Notes: a model not told the origin generated them from the letters alone. A stretch of DNA of 9,547 nt from an uncultured Desulfovibrio sp. (GCA_947177085.1 CAMWTD010000066.1:1-9547); one strand, 5' to 3'; shown: positions 1 through 7,033, numbered from the stretch's first letter. Numbers and translations are program-made.

Positions 1-333
1 CCCTCCGCCCCCGCCGCGCAGTCCAGTCCCGACATCGTCAAGGAATTCGCGCCCTTCGTTGTTCCCACGCAAGAGGCCCAGGGCGGCACGCGCTTCCTTG
101 TCTGCAAGTTTTCCGCCATCATCAAGGACCCGGCGCTCAGCCGCGAGATCGACCAGCGGATGCTCTCCCTGCGCGACGCCATCTATTTCTACCTGCGCAG
201 CAAGGACGACGCCTTTCTCAGGGATGCGCGCAACGGCCAGCAGATCAAGTCCGACCTTCTGGGCGTGCTCAACGACTACATGGCGCAGGGCAAAATCGAG
301 GACATCCTGTTCGAGAGTTACCTGAACCAGTAG
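1..333 (+). CDS. fliL: FliL-like flagellar basal-body protein, C-terminal part (5' end outside window)
   Basis: Frame 1 is open from the left edge to a TAG at 331-333, giving the last 110 residues. The visible part matches the periplasmic domain of FliL. It has a beta-strand segment (PFVVPTQEAQGGTRFLVCKF), then a helical stretch with the family pattern of an acidic/basic helix leading into LRDAIYFYLRSK, and the characteristic ending in which a short acidic helix leads to a final strand and a terminal Gln (GKIEDILFESYLNQ). FliL is a single-pass inner-membrane protein that surrounds the MotA/MotB stator units of the flagellar motor. The N-terminal membrane segment expected for the family lies outside the window. 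No other flagellar gene follows, so this is probably the end of its operon. The family call rests on pattern recognition of a C-terminal fragment; a diverged FliL-domain protein of other function is possible. Confidence 0.72.
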   Translation, partial: PSAPAAQSSPDIVKEFAPFVVPTQEAQGGTRFLVCKFSAIIKDPALSREIDQRMLSLRDAIYFYLRSKDDAFLRDARNGQQIKSDLLGVLNDYMAQGKIEDILFESYLNQ

Positions 334-340
334 GTTCAGG
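321..340 (+). other. Perfect 8-bp hairpin spanning the fliL stop codon
   Basis: The arms CCTGAACC (321-328) and GGTTCAGG (333-340) are exact inverted repeats separated by the 4-nt loop AGTA, so the TAG stop (331-333) is partly in the loop and partly in the stem. There is no T-run after it, so it is not a canonical intrinsic terminator. It could protect the 3' end of the fliL message or be a degenerate terminator. A second, weaker pairing lies downstream (CCGTCT 368-373 with AGACGG 387-392). Confidence 0.5.
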
Positions 341-426
341 ATAGGAGTCACAGCCCCTTCCTTAAGTCCGTCTGGAGCGGAGCGGAAGACGGGTGCTGGT
401 GCCGGAAGAATCCTAAAAAATAAGAT

Positions 427-522
427 TTTTCGGTGCTGGCAAGGAAGATAAAAATTTCCGAAGGGAGTGTACTTAAGTACTCGACCGAGGAAATTTTTCT
501 CTGACGCAGCCAGCACCGAAAA
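427..522. repeat. 96-bp structured palindromic intergenic element
   Basis: Three nested inverted repeats share one centre. The outer arms are a perfect 14-bp pair (TTTTCGGTGCTGGC at 427-440 and its complement at 509-522). The middle arms are a perfect 10-bp pair (AAAAATTTCC at 450-459 and GGAAATTTTT at 489-498). The apex is the 12-bp palindrome GTACTTAAGTAC (469-480). Internal loops of 9 and 10 nt separate the outer and middle stems. The element is AT-richer than the coding DNA around it and fills much of the 288-nt gap between fliL and the histidinol-phosphatase gene. The shape resembles repeated extragenic palindromes or small non-autonomous elements, but only one copy is present here, so its repetitive nature is inferred. 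It has no coding capacity. On the plus strand a T5 run (528-532) follows the right arm after 5 nt, and on the minus strand a T-rich stretch follows the left arm, so a bidirectional terminator role is also possible. Confidence 0.6.
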
Positions 523-621
523 GGCTGTTTTTGACGGATAATTTCGGCATTCCCCTACCGCACGGCATCACTGCCAACGCAAAAGCATAACAACGCCACG
601 CACAAAGGCCATGCGCATCCA

Positions 622-1449
622 ATGATCACGGCGGACCTGCACACCCATACGCGCTATTCGCACGGCGCGGACAGCCCGGAGGACATGTACGCGGCGGCCG
701 AGGCGGCCGGGCTTGCGTACATCGGCTTCAGCGAGCATTCGCCCAGGCCCGGGGGCTTCACCTACCGCCACGAATACCGCGAGCAGCTCAGGGCCCACCT
801 CCCGGACTATTTCCGGGAGGTGCGCGCCCTGCGCGACAACGCCAGGCCCGGCCAGCCCCGCGCCCTGCTCGCCATGGAAATGGACTGGCTGGACGGGGAG
901 GAGGACTTCATCCGCAAGGCCTGCAAGGCCGCGGATTTCGACTACCTCATCGGCAGCGTCCACTTTCTCGGGCACTGGGGCTTCGACGACGGCGACGCGC
1001 CGTGGCGGGACGCGGGCGAGGAGCAGTGCGACGCCTGGTACGAGGCCTATTTCACGGCCTGGGAGGCCATGCTCGCTTCCGGGCTCTTCCAGATCGCCGC
1101 GCACCCGGATCTCATCAAGATCTTCTCGGCGGAGCGCTTCCACGCCTGGCTCGCCCGGCCGGAAAGCCGCGCGCGGGTGCGGCGCGCCCTCACGGCCCTG
1201 GCCGACACGGGCATGGCCATGGAAGTCTCCTCGGCGGGCTTGCGCAAGGCCTGCCGCGAGATCTATCCCGCGCCGCCCATCATGGAGCTCGCCGCCGAAC
1301 TCGGCATTCCCGTGACCTTCGCCTCGGACGCCCACAGCGTGCGCGACGTGGCCCGCGATTTCGACCGCCTCGCCGAGTATGCGCGCCGCTTCGGCCACAC
1401 GCGGCAGGCGCTCTTCGAGGGCGGCCGCCGCAGCCTTGTCCCGTTTTGA
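622..1449 (+). CDS. hisJ: PHP-domain histidinol-phosphatase (HisJ family)
   Basis: This 275-residue cytoplasmic enzyme should hydrolyse L-histidinol phosphate to histidinol, the penultimate part of histidine synthesis. All PHP metal-site motifs are visible: DLHTHTRYSHG (His7, His9), the FSEHSPRP block (Glu38, His39), EMDW (Glu86), GSVHFLGHWGFDD (His114), AAHPDLIKIF (His161), and SDAHSVRDV (Asp236, His238). Length fits the family (about 260-280). ATG 622 is the only usable in-frame start; codons upstream give no ATG, GTG or TTG. The Shine-Dalgarno is weak: AAAGG (604-608) lies 13 nt before the start and only 2 nt before an out-of-frame ATG at 611. That ATG opens a five-codon frame (stop 623-625) overlapping the true start. 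The ModF-like gene follows after 5 nt, suggesting co-transcription. No other his genes are in view. A general PHP phosphoesterase of other specificity remains possible. Confidence 0.85.
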   Translation: MITADLHTHTRYSHGADSPEDMYAAAEAAGLAYIGFSEHSPRPGGFTYRHEYREQLRAHLPDYFREVRALRDNARPGQPRALLAMEMDWLDGEEDFIRKACKAADFDYLIGSVHFLGHWGFDDGDAPWRDAGEEQCDAWYEAYFTAWEAMLASGLFQIAAHPDLIKIFSAERFHAWLARPESRARVRRALTALADTGMAMEVSSAGLRKACREIYPAPPIMELAAELGIPVTFASDAHSVRDVARDFDRLAEYARRFGHTRQALFEGGRRSLVPF

Positions 1450-1454
1450 CCACC

Positions 1455-2936
1455 ATGAAGGCCGGGGAACCGCTCGTCAGCATCGAGGACGTGAGCTGCT
1501 TCCTGCCCGGAGACCCGGAGCGGCGGCATCCCGTGCTCCGGCATATCGACTGGCAGGTCACGGCCGGCGGCCATTGCGCGCTTTTCGGGCCCAACGGCGC
1601 GGGCAAGTCCAGCCTGCTGCGCCTTGTGGCGGGCGAGCTCTGGCCGGCCAGCGGCCGCATCCTCTGGCGCGGAGCCGAACATATGGAGAGCTCGCCCATC
1701 GTGGGCCGCAGCCTCTGCGCCCTCGTTTCCCCGGCCGTGCAGGAACTGTGGCAGAGGCGCGCGCCCGAACTGACGGGGCTTGAATATATCATGGGGGTCA
1801 TCGCCGGGGCCGAGTTCGGCGTTCCGGACGAGGAGTGCGAAGCCCGCGCCCGGGACGCCGCCGCAAGCCTCGGCTGCGGAGAATTGCTCCTCCGGCGGCT
1901 TCCCGAACTCTCGCAGGGCCAGCTCCGCCTCGTGCTTCTCGCCGGGGCGCTGGCGCGCAATCCGCGCCTTTTGCTCCTCGACGAATGCCTGGACGGCCTC
2001 GACGCCGCCCACCGCAGCCGCTTCGCCGGCGCGCTGGACGCCTATGCGGAGCGGGGCACGGTCATCATGGCCTCGCATAGGCCTAAGAGCGTGCCGGAGT
2101 GGTGCCGGGGCCGCGCATGGCTCGACGGGGGGCGGCTTTCCCCGCACATTCCCGCCGGGCCGGAAAATTTTGTCACCGCGGAAGCAGGGCGGGCGTCGAA
2201 GCCCGCACCGGCCCCGGAAGCCGCCCCCGACGCGGCCCCGGTCATTTTCGAGCTCTCCCGCGTCTCCGTCTATATCGACCGGCACAAGGTATTGCACGAC
2301 ATTGACTGGATCCTGCGCCGGGGCGAGCACTGGCGCATCACGGGCCCCAACGGCTCGGGCAAGTCCACCCTGCTGCGCCTGCTCGCCGGGGACGAGTTCG
2401 CCGCTGCCGGGGGCAGGCTCAGGCGCTTTCTGCCCTCGCTGGGCCGCGAGGCCAGAACCCTCGAGGAAGTGCGCCGGGGGGTGCGCCTCGTCTCCGACCT
2501 GTCCCAGGCGCTCTACGGCTATCCACTCACCGGGCTGGAACTGGTCTGCTCGGGCCTTGACAACAGCATCGGCGTGTACCGGGAGTTCGGCGACGAAGAA
2601 CAGGCCGAGGCCCGACGCCTCATGGAGCTGTTTTTCCCCGGGGGCGAGGCCGCCCGCGCAGGCTCGGCCTCCATCCGCCGGCTTTCCACGGGCCAGTTGC
2701 GGCGGCTCTTTCTCGCGCGCGCCCTCATGGGGCGTCCGGACGTGCTTTTGCTGGACGAACCCTGTTCCGGTCTGGACGAGGCGGCGAGGGAGCGTTATCT
2801 TTTTTCTCTGGAGCGCCTGGCCGCGTCCGGCATCGGGCCGGCGCTCGTTTTCGTTTCCCACGAGGCGGGGGACGCTCCGGCCTGCTGCGCCCGCGAGGCG
2901 CGGCTTTGCGCCGGACGCCTTGCCATTCTGGCCTGA
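1455..2936 (+). CDS. modF: ModF-like protein with two ABC ATPase domains
   Basis: A 493-residue soluble protein made of two ATP-binding cassettes and no membrane segment. Domain 1 has Walker A GPNGAGKSS (45-53), signature LSQGQ (152-156), Walker B LLLLDE (172-177) and H-loop His208. A Pro/Ala-rich linker runs at about 240-262. Domain 2 has Walker A GPNGSGKST (297-305), signature LSTGQ (410-414), Walker B LLLDEP (431-436) and His469. Length and several domain-2 blocks recall E. coli ModF (490 residues), notably the stretch around DNSIGVYREFGDEEQ and the VSHEAGDAPAC ending. ModF was historically linked to molybdate transport and photorepair, but its role is poorly defined. No molybdate permease or binding protein is nearby. 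Domain 1 has Cys in place of the usual Pro after the catalytic Glu (DEC). Start ATG 1455 gives a 5-nt gap from the preceding stop with no clear Shine-Dalgarno, which suggests translational coupling. TTG 1446 is an in-frame alternative that would overlap the preceding gene. Confidence 0.82.
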   Translation: MKAGEPLVSIEDVSCFLPGDPERRHPVLRHIDWQVTAGGHCALFGPNGAGKSSLLRLVAGELWPASGRILWRGAEHMESSPIVGRSLCALVSPAVQELWQRRAPELTGLEYIMGVIAGAEFGVPDEECEARARDAAASLGCGELLLRRLPELSQGQLRLVLLAGALARNPRLLLLDECLDGLDAAHRSRFAGALDAYAERGTVIMASHRPKSVPEWCRGRAWLDGGRLSPHIPAGPENFVTAEAGRASKPAPAPEAAPDAAPVIFELSRVSVYIDRHKVLHDIDWILRRGEHWRITGPNGSGKSTLLRLLAGDEFAAAGGRLRRFLPSLGREARTLEEVRRGVRLVSDLSQALYGYPLTGLELVCSGLDNSIGVYREFGDEEQAEARRLMELFFPGGEAARAGSASIRRLSTGQLRRLFLARALMGRPDVLLLDEPCSGLDEAARERYLFSLERLAASGIGPALVFVSHEAGDAPACCAREARLCAGRLAILA

Positions 2937-2962
2937 CCTTCCCTTCCCGCCCGCTTCTTATC

Positions 2963-2984
2963 GGCGCGCACCCGGCGGCGCGCC
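2963..2984 (+). other. GC-rich hairpin directly upstream of the hydG Shine-Dalgarno
   Basis: GGCGCGC (2963-2969) and GCGCGCC (2978-2984) form a perfect 7-bp stem with an 8-nt loop in the 59-nt gap between the ModF-like gene and hydG. The stem ends 1 nt before the GGGG ribosome-binding sequence (2986-2989). There is no T-run, so it is not an intrinsic terminator. It may mark an mRNA processing or stabilising structure, or affect hydG translation; in DNA this GC-rich chance pairing is also plausible. Confidence 0.4.
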
Positions 2985-2995
2985 CGGGGTATGCC

Positions 2996-4414
2996 ATGTA
3001 TGATGTCAAGTCCCGCCAGGCGGCGGAATTTATTGACCGGCAGGAAGCGGCCGCTTCCGTGGCCGAGGCCGACAGGCTCGCCAGGGACAGGTCGGCCGTG
3101 GCGGCCATCCTCGACAAGGCGGCCGAGGGCCGGGGCCTCACGCACCGCGAGGCCTCGGTGCTCATGGCCGCGGACGACCCGGAAACCACGGCGTCCATGT
3201 TCGATCTCGCGAGCCGCATCAAACAGCGGTTTTACGGCAACCGCATCGTGCTCTTCGCGCCGCTCTATCTCTCCAACCACTGCGTCAACGGCTGCGTCTA
3301 CTGCCCCTATCACCGCACGAACAGCCACATGCCGCGCAAGAAGCTCACCCAGGAGGAGATCGTCCGCGAGGTCACGGCCCTGCAGGACATGGGCCACAAG
3401 CGCCTGGCCGTGGAGGCGGGCGAGCACCCCAAGGAGAACCCGCTCGACTACATCATCGAGTCCATCCGCACCATCTACGGCATCCGCCACCGCAACGGGG
3501 CCATCCGCCGCGTCAACGTCAACATCGCCGCCACCACCGTGGAGGACTACCGCCGCCTGCGCGACGCCGAGATCGGGACCTATATCCTCTTTCAGGAGAC
3601 CTATGACCCGGCGGCCTACGCGCAGCTCCATCCCACCGGGCCCAAGCGCGATTACGCCTGGCACACCGAGGCCATGGACCGGGCCATGGAGGGCGGCATC
3701 GACGACGTGGGCCTGGGCGTGCTCTTCGGGCTCGGCTCGTGGCGGGAGGAATTCGCCTCGCTGCTCATGCACGCCGAGCACCTCGAGGCCGTGCACGGCG
3801 TGGGGCCGCACACCATCAGCGTGCCGCGCGTGCGCCGCGCCGACGGCATCGACCCCGGCGACTTCGCCCACGGCATCGACGACGCCACCTTCGCCCGCAT
3901 CTGCGCCTGTATCCGCCTTGCCGTGCCCTACACGGGCATGATCATCTCCACGCGCGAAAGCCGCGCCGTGCGCGAGCAGGTGCTGGGCCTCGGCGTCTCG
4001 CAGATCAGCGGGGCCTCGCGCACCAGCGTGGGCGGCTATGCGAAGCCCGAGGCCGAGGAGGAAAATTCGCGCCAGTTCGACGTAAGCGACAACCGCACTC
4101 TGGACGAGGTGGTGCACTGGCTCATGGGCATGGGCCATATCCCGAGCTTCTGCACGGCCTGCTACCGCGAGGGCCGCACCGGCGACCGCTTCATGAGCCT
4201 GTGCAAGAGCGGGCAGATCCAGAACTGCTGCCATCCCAACGCGCTTTTGACGCTCAAGGAATACCTGGAGGATTACGCCAGCCCGGCCACGCGCGAGCGC
4301 GGCGAGGCCCTTATCGCCAAGGAGCTCGCCAAGGTGGAAAGCCCGCATGTGCGCGCCATCGCCGAAAAGCGCCTTTCGGAAATCGCCGGGGGCAAGCGGG
4401 ACTTCCGCTTCTAG
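2996..4414 (+). CDS. hydG: [FeFe]-hydrogenase H-cluster maturase HydG (radical SAM tyrosine lyase)
   Basis: HydG cleaves tyrosine by radical SAM chemistry to p-cresol and dehydroglycine, then converts the latter to CO and cyanide, delivered as an Fe(CO)2(CN) unit for the H-cluster. The 472-residue protein carries the radical-SAM CX3CX2C motif at Cys96, Cys100, Cys103 and the HydG-specific C-terminal CX2CX22C at Cys386, Cys389, Cys412, which binds the auxiliary cluster with the labile fifth iron. The C-terminal motif separates it from ThiH, the related thiamine-pathway enzyme. The conserved run into HPNALLTLKEYLEDYA follows. Start ATG 2996 has GGGG (2986-2989) 6 nt upstream and yields the usual length; an in-frame ATG at 2906 would overlap the ModF-like gene and is rejected. 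HydE, HydF and hydrogenase subunits are not in the window, so hydG is apart from its partners here. No terminator is clear after the TAG. Confidence 0.95.
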   Translation: MYDVKSRQAAEFIDRQEAAASVAEADRLARDRSAVAAILDKAAEGRGLTHREASVLMAADDPETTASMFDLASRIKQRFYGNRIVLFAPLYLSNHCVNGCVYCPYHRTNSHMPRKKLTQEEIVREVTALQDMGHKRLAVEAGEHPKENPLDYIIESIRTIYGIRHRNGAIRRVNVNIAATTVEDYRRLRDAEIGTYILFQETYDPAAYAQLHPTGPKRDYAWHTEAMDRAMEGGIDDVGLGVLFGLGSWREEFASLLMHAEHLEAVHGVGPHTISVPRVRRADGIDPGDFAHGIDDATFARICACIRLAVPYTGMIISTRESRAVREQVLGLGVSQISGASRTSVGGYAKPEAEEENSRQFDVSDNRTLDEVVHWLMGMGHIPSFCTACYREGRTGDRFMSLCKSGQIQNCCHPNALLTLKEYLEDYASPATRERGEALIAKELAKVESPHVRAIAEKRLSEIAGGKRDFRF

Positions 4415-4564
4415 GCTTCCGGCCTGTACAGAACTTTGACCCGGCAAAAAGGCGCGCGGGCGGCCATGCGCGGCGCGTGCCCGAAAAAGACCCGCACGGC
4501 CGCGCCAAGCCGGGCAAAGATTTTGAACTATCCCCCGGCAGGCTTGACTTTGCGGCTGTTTTGG

Positions 4565-4594
4565 TTGAACACATTTCAGCCCGGAGCATATACC
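4565..4594 (+). promoter_or_regulatory. Possible sigma-70-type promoter for the mreBCD genes
   Basis: The 225-nt gap between hydG and mreB (4415-4639) is locally AT-richer than its surroundings in its second half. TTGAAC (4565-4570) and TATACC (4589-4594) are spaced by 18 nt and would start transcription about 40 nt before mreB. A better -35-like TTGACT (4544-4549) lies just upstream but has no matching -10 at 16-18 nt. The rest of the gap shows only GC-rich sequence without a clear terminator or other element. GAGG (4626-4629), 10 nt before the mreB ATG, is the likely ribosome-binding site. This is a two-hexamer match only. Confidence 0.35.
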
Positions 4595-4639
4595 TTTCCG
4601 GGAGAGTCCAAGCCAGCGTGAGAGCGAGGCAAATACAGC

Positions 4640-5680
4640 ATGTCCAAGGTTCTGGATGCCGTACTGGGCATTTTTTCCAATGATCTTGCCATTGACCTCG
4701 GCACGGCCAATACCTGCGTCTATGTGAAGGGGCACGGCATCGTCCTGCGCGAGCCCTCGGTGGTGGCCGTCAAGAAGGACGCGCGCGGCAACAACATGGT
4801 GCTTGCCGTGGGCCAGGACGCCAAGCGGATGCTCGGGCGCACGCCCGGCAACATCTGGGCCATCCGCCCCATGAAGGACGGCGTCATCGCCGACTTCGAG
4901 GTCACGGAGGCCATGCTCCGGCACTTCATCGCCAAGGTGCACAATTCCAGGCGCATGGTCAGGCCGCGCATCATGATCTGCGTGCCCACGGGCATCACCC
5001 AGGTGGAGAAGCGCGCCGTCAAGGAATCGGCCCAGTCCGCGGGCGCGCGCGAGGTCTATCTCATCGAGGAGCCCATGGCCGCGGCCATCGGCGCGGACCT
5101 GCCCATCCAGGAGCCCACCTCCAACATGGTGGTGGACATCGGCGGCGGAACCACCGAGGTGGCGGTCATCTCGCTTTCCGGCATCGTGTATTCGCGCTCG
5201 GTGCGCGTGGGCGGCGACAAGATGGACGAAGCCATCATGACCCACGTCAAGCGCAAGTACAACATGCTCATCGGCGAATCCTCGGCGGAGGAGATAAAGA
5301 TCAAGATCGCCTCGGCCTACCCGCAGGACCCGGAACAGCAGATTGAGGTCAAGGGCCGCGACCTTGTGACCGGCATCCCCCAGAATATCATCATCACCTC
5401 CGAGGAGGTGCGCAAGGCCATTTCCGAACAGGTGGACAGCATCGTCCAGGCCGTGCGCATCGCGCTGGAGCAGACCCCCCCCGAGCTCGCCGCCGACATC
5501 GTGGACCGCGGCATCGTGCTCACCGGCGGCGGGGCGCTCCTCAAGGGGCTGGACCAGCTCCTGCGCGAGGAGACCTCGCTCCCCATCACCGTGGTGGACG
5601 ACCCGCTCTCCACCGTGGTCGTGGGCACGGGCAAGACGCTGGACAATCTCCATATCCTCAAGGAAGTCTGCATAGATTGA
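4640..5680 (+). CDS. mreB: Rod shape-determining protein MreB (bacterial actin)
   Basis: MreB polymerises on the inner face of the cytoplasmic membrane into ATP-dependent double filaments that orient lateral wall synthesis. The 346-residue protein has the actin-fold signatures: phosphate-1 loop DLGTANT (19-25), phosphate-2 loop DIGGGTTEVAV (166-176) and adenosine motif TGGGALLKG (295-303). The MreB-typical blocks VPTGIT and EEPMAAAIGADLPI lie between. The amphipathic N-terminal helix (MSKVLDAVLGIF) is the usual membrane-binding element of Gram-negative MreB. Length is normal. The start is supported by GAGG 10 nt upstream and by the N-terminal alignment pattern. It is first of an mreB-mreC-mreD series; the 71-nt gap to mreC contains a strong hairpin. 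Nothing in the sequence is unusual for the family. Confidence 0.97.
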   Translation: MSKVLDAVLGIFSNDLAIDLGTANTCVYVKGHGIVLREPSVVAVKKDARGNNMVLAVGQDAKRMLGRTPGNIWAIRPMKDGVIADFEVTEAMLRHFIAKVHNSRRMVRPRIMICVPTGITQVEKRAVKESAQSAGAREVYLIEEPMAAAIGADLPIQEPTSNMVVDIGGGTTEVAVISLSGIVYSRSVRVGGDKMDEAIMTHVKRKYNMLIGESSAEEIKIKIASAYPQDPEQQIEVKGRDLVTGIPQNIIITSEEVRKAISEQVDSIVQAVRIALEQTPPELAADIVDRGIVLTGGGALLKGLDQLLREETSLPITVVDDPLSTVVVGTGKTLDNLHILKEVCID

Positions 5681-5694
5681 GCGGCCGCGCACAT

Positions 5695-5734
5695 GGCTTG
5701 CGCGCGCCTGCCCCTGCCGGGCCGGGCGCAAGCC
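5695..5734 (+). other. Two-tier hairpin in the mreB-mreC gap, upstream of the mreC Shine-Dalgarno
   Basis: GGCTTGCGC (5695-5703) and GCGCAAGCC (5726-5734) form a perfect 9-bp stem. Inside it, GCCC (5710-5713) and GGGC (5719-5722) can form a short second stem. The structure ends 3 nt before GGGGG (5738-5742), the ribosome-binding sequence of mreC. No T-run follows, so it is not an intrinsic terminator. Position and strength suggest a processing, stabilising or translation-tuning element between the highly needed MreB and the less abundant MreC; that role is inference. Confidence 0.5.
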
Positions 5735-5751
5735 GCCGGGGGTAGCCTTCC

Positions 5752-7032
5752 GTGAACCTGCGGCGCATCCTTATTCTTGCGGGCGTCCTGCTCATCCTGT
5801 TCCTGGGGATGTATTCCTGGAACCAGCGCACGCACGCCCTCGACGACCTGGCGGCCTCGGTGGGCCTTGAGGTGGGCGGGGCAGTGCTCGGGCCCCTGCG
5901 CGCCGTGCAGGATGTGGCCTCTGGCTTCTGGGACCGCTATTTCGACCTCGTGGACGTGCGCGAGGAAAACCTGCGTCTCAAGGCCCGGGTGGACGAGCTG
6001 GAATCCCGCCTTCTGGCCAGCGGCGAGGACCTGGCGGAGCTCAGGCGTCTGCGTGAGCTTGTGCAGCTCCCCGTGGACGTGAGCTGGCGTCCCCTGGGCG
6101 CGCGCGTGCTTGCCGGGCGCCTCGGCCCCAATGCCGTGCTCGACAGCATCACCATCAGCCGCGGCTACGCCACGGGCGGCCGCCCGGGAACCCCGCTCGT
6201 GACGCACCTCGGGCTCGTGGGCCGCGTGCTCAAGGCCAGTCCCCACGCCTCCACGGCCCTGCTCATCACGGACCCGGGCAGCCGCGTGGCCGTGTTCGGG
6301 CAGGAGAGCCGCGCCCCCGGCATCCTCATGGGCAAGGGCAAGGGCCGCGAGCTTGAGGTCAACTTCGTCCAGCGCGACGCCAGCGTGAAAGACGGCGAGG
6401 TGCTTGTCACCTCGGGCCTTGACGGCAAGTATCCCAAGGGGTTGCCCGTGGCGCGGGTGGTGAGCGTGGCCCCCTCGGACTATACGCAGTTCATGGCCGT
6501 TTCGGCCGTGCCGCTGGTGGACCTGCAACATCTTGAAGAGGTGCTCCTGCTGGAGCCGAGCGGCATCGCGCCGCCCCCCGAGGAGCCGGAAGGGCCGCCG
6601 CCGGTCTTTGTGGGGCCCCCCGCGCCCGAGAGCCTGCCCGGCCGCGCCCGTACCGATGTGGCGCGGGCCCCGGCCCAGCGAGCCCCCGCACAGCCGCTGG
6701 ACCCGCAGGCTCCGGCCGTGGCGCAGCCGGATGCCGCTCCCCGGGCCAGCGCCCCGGCTCCGGCGCGTCAGCGTGGCGGGGAAACGGCCACACCGGGGGC
6801 CGGGGCGGATTCGGGGCAAGCCCCGGAGACCGTTCCGGGCGCGTCCGCGACCGTGCGCACATCCCGGGAGAGGACGGGCGCGCCAGTGAGCGCCGGGGCC
6901 ACGCCCGCACCAGGCCCCGGGGCGCAGCCCGCCCCGGCCGCCGGCAACGCAAGGCCCGGGGCCTCGTCGCTTCCGCCCGCGCCGCCCGCTTCCGACGGTA
7001 CGGCGCCGCGCTACCGCGTGGTGCTCCCATGA
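5752..7032 (+). CDS. mreC: Cell shape protein MreC with long Pro/Ala-rich C-terminal extension
   Basis: MreC is a bitopic inner-membrane protein whose periplasmic part binds and activates PBP2 in the elongasome. In order: one N-terminal membrane helix (about 5-21), a coiled-coil dimerisation helix (about 66-105, rich in Glu, Leu and Arg heptads), and the two beta domains (about 110-262), including the family blocks VTHLGLVGRVL (150-160) and LVTSGLDGKYPKGLPVARV (218-236). The conserved core ends near residue 265. About 160 further residues follow, dominated by Pro, Ala, Gly and Ser and closing with YRVVLP. Family members are commonly about 270-350 residues, so at 426 this is long. The tail should be disordered and periplasmic. 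The start is GTG 5752, supported by GGGGG (5738-5742) at 9 nt; no better ATG exists before the membrane helix. The gap to mreD is 31 nt. Confidence 0.95.
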   Translation: MNLRRILILAGVLLILFLGMYSWNQRTHALDDLAASVGLEVGGAVLGPLRAVQDVASGFWDRYFDLVDVREENLRLKARVDELESRLLASGEDLAELRRLRELVQLPVDVSWRPLGARVLAGRLGPNAVLDSITISRGYATGGRPGTPLVTHLGLVGRVLKASPHASTALLITDPGSRVAVFGQESRAPGILMGKGKGRELEVNFVQRDASVKDGEVLVTSGLDGKYPKGLPVARVVSVAPSDYTQFMAVSAVPLVDLQHLEEVLLLEPSGIAPPPEEPEGPPPVFVGPPAPESLPGRARTDVARAPAQRAPAQPLDPQAPAVAQPDAAPRASAPAPARQRGGETATPGAGADSGQAPETVPGASATVRTSRERTGAPVSAGATPAPGPGAQPAPAAGNARPGASSLPPAPPASDGTAPRYRVVLP

Positions 7033-7033
7033 G

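Noticed and set aside
531..559. Sigma-70 promoter for the histidinol-phosphatase gene (TTGACG at 531-536)
   Set aside because: The -35-like hexamer is good but no acceptable -10 lies 16-18 nt downstream; GATAAT (537-542) is too close to pair with it.
1002..1454. N-terminal extension of the ModF-like protein back to ATG 1002
   Set aside because: It would run through most of the histidinol-phosphatase in another frame and gives Arg/Gly-rich sequence; ABC domain homology begins just after ATG 1455.
1263..2861. Minus-strand open frame of 532 codons opposite the ModF-like gene
   Set aside because: Antisense of a gene with intact ATPase motifs; composition is that of a GC shadow.
2906..2995. Upstream in-frame start for hydG at 2906
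   Set aside because: It overlaps the ModF-like gene end and adds 30 non-conserved residues; ATG 2996 has a good Shine-Dalgarno and puts the cysteines at 96/100/103.
4453..4485. Terminator after hydG in the GC-rich stretch before mreB
   Set aside because: GC runs allow only short 4-5 bp pairings with large loops and no T-run after them.
2795..5731. Minus-strand open frame of 978 codons opposite hydG and mreB
   Set aside because: It lies exactly opposite two unmistakable genes. Its product is rich in His, Gly, Ala, Val and Asp with no recognisable domain, as expected from antisense of high-GC codon use.
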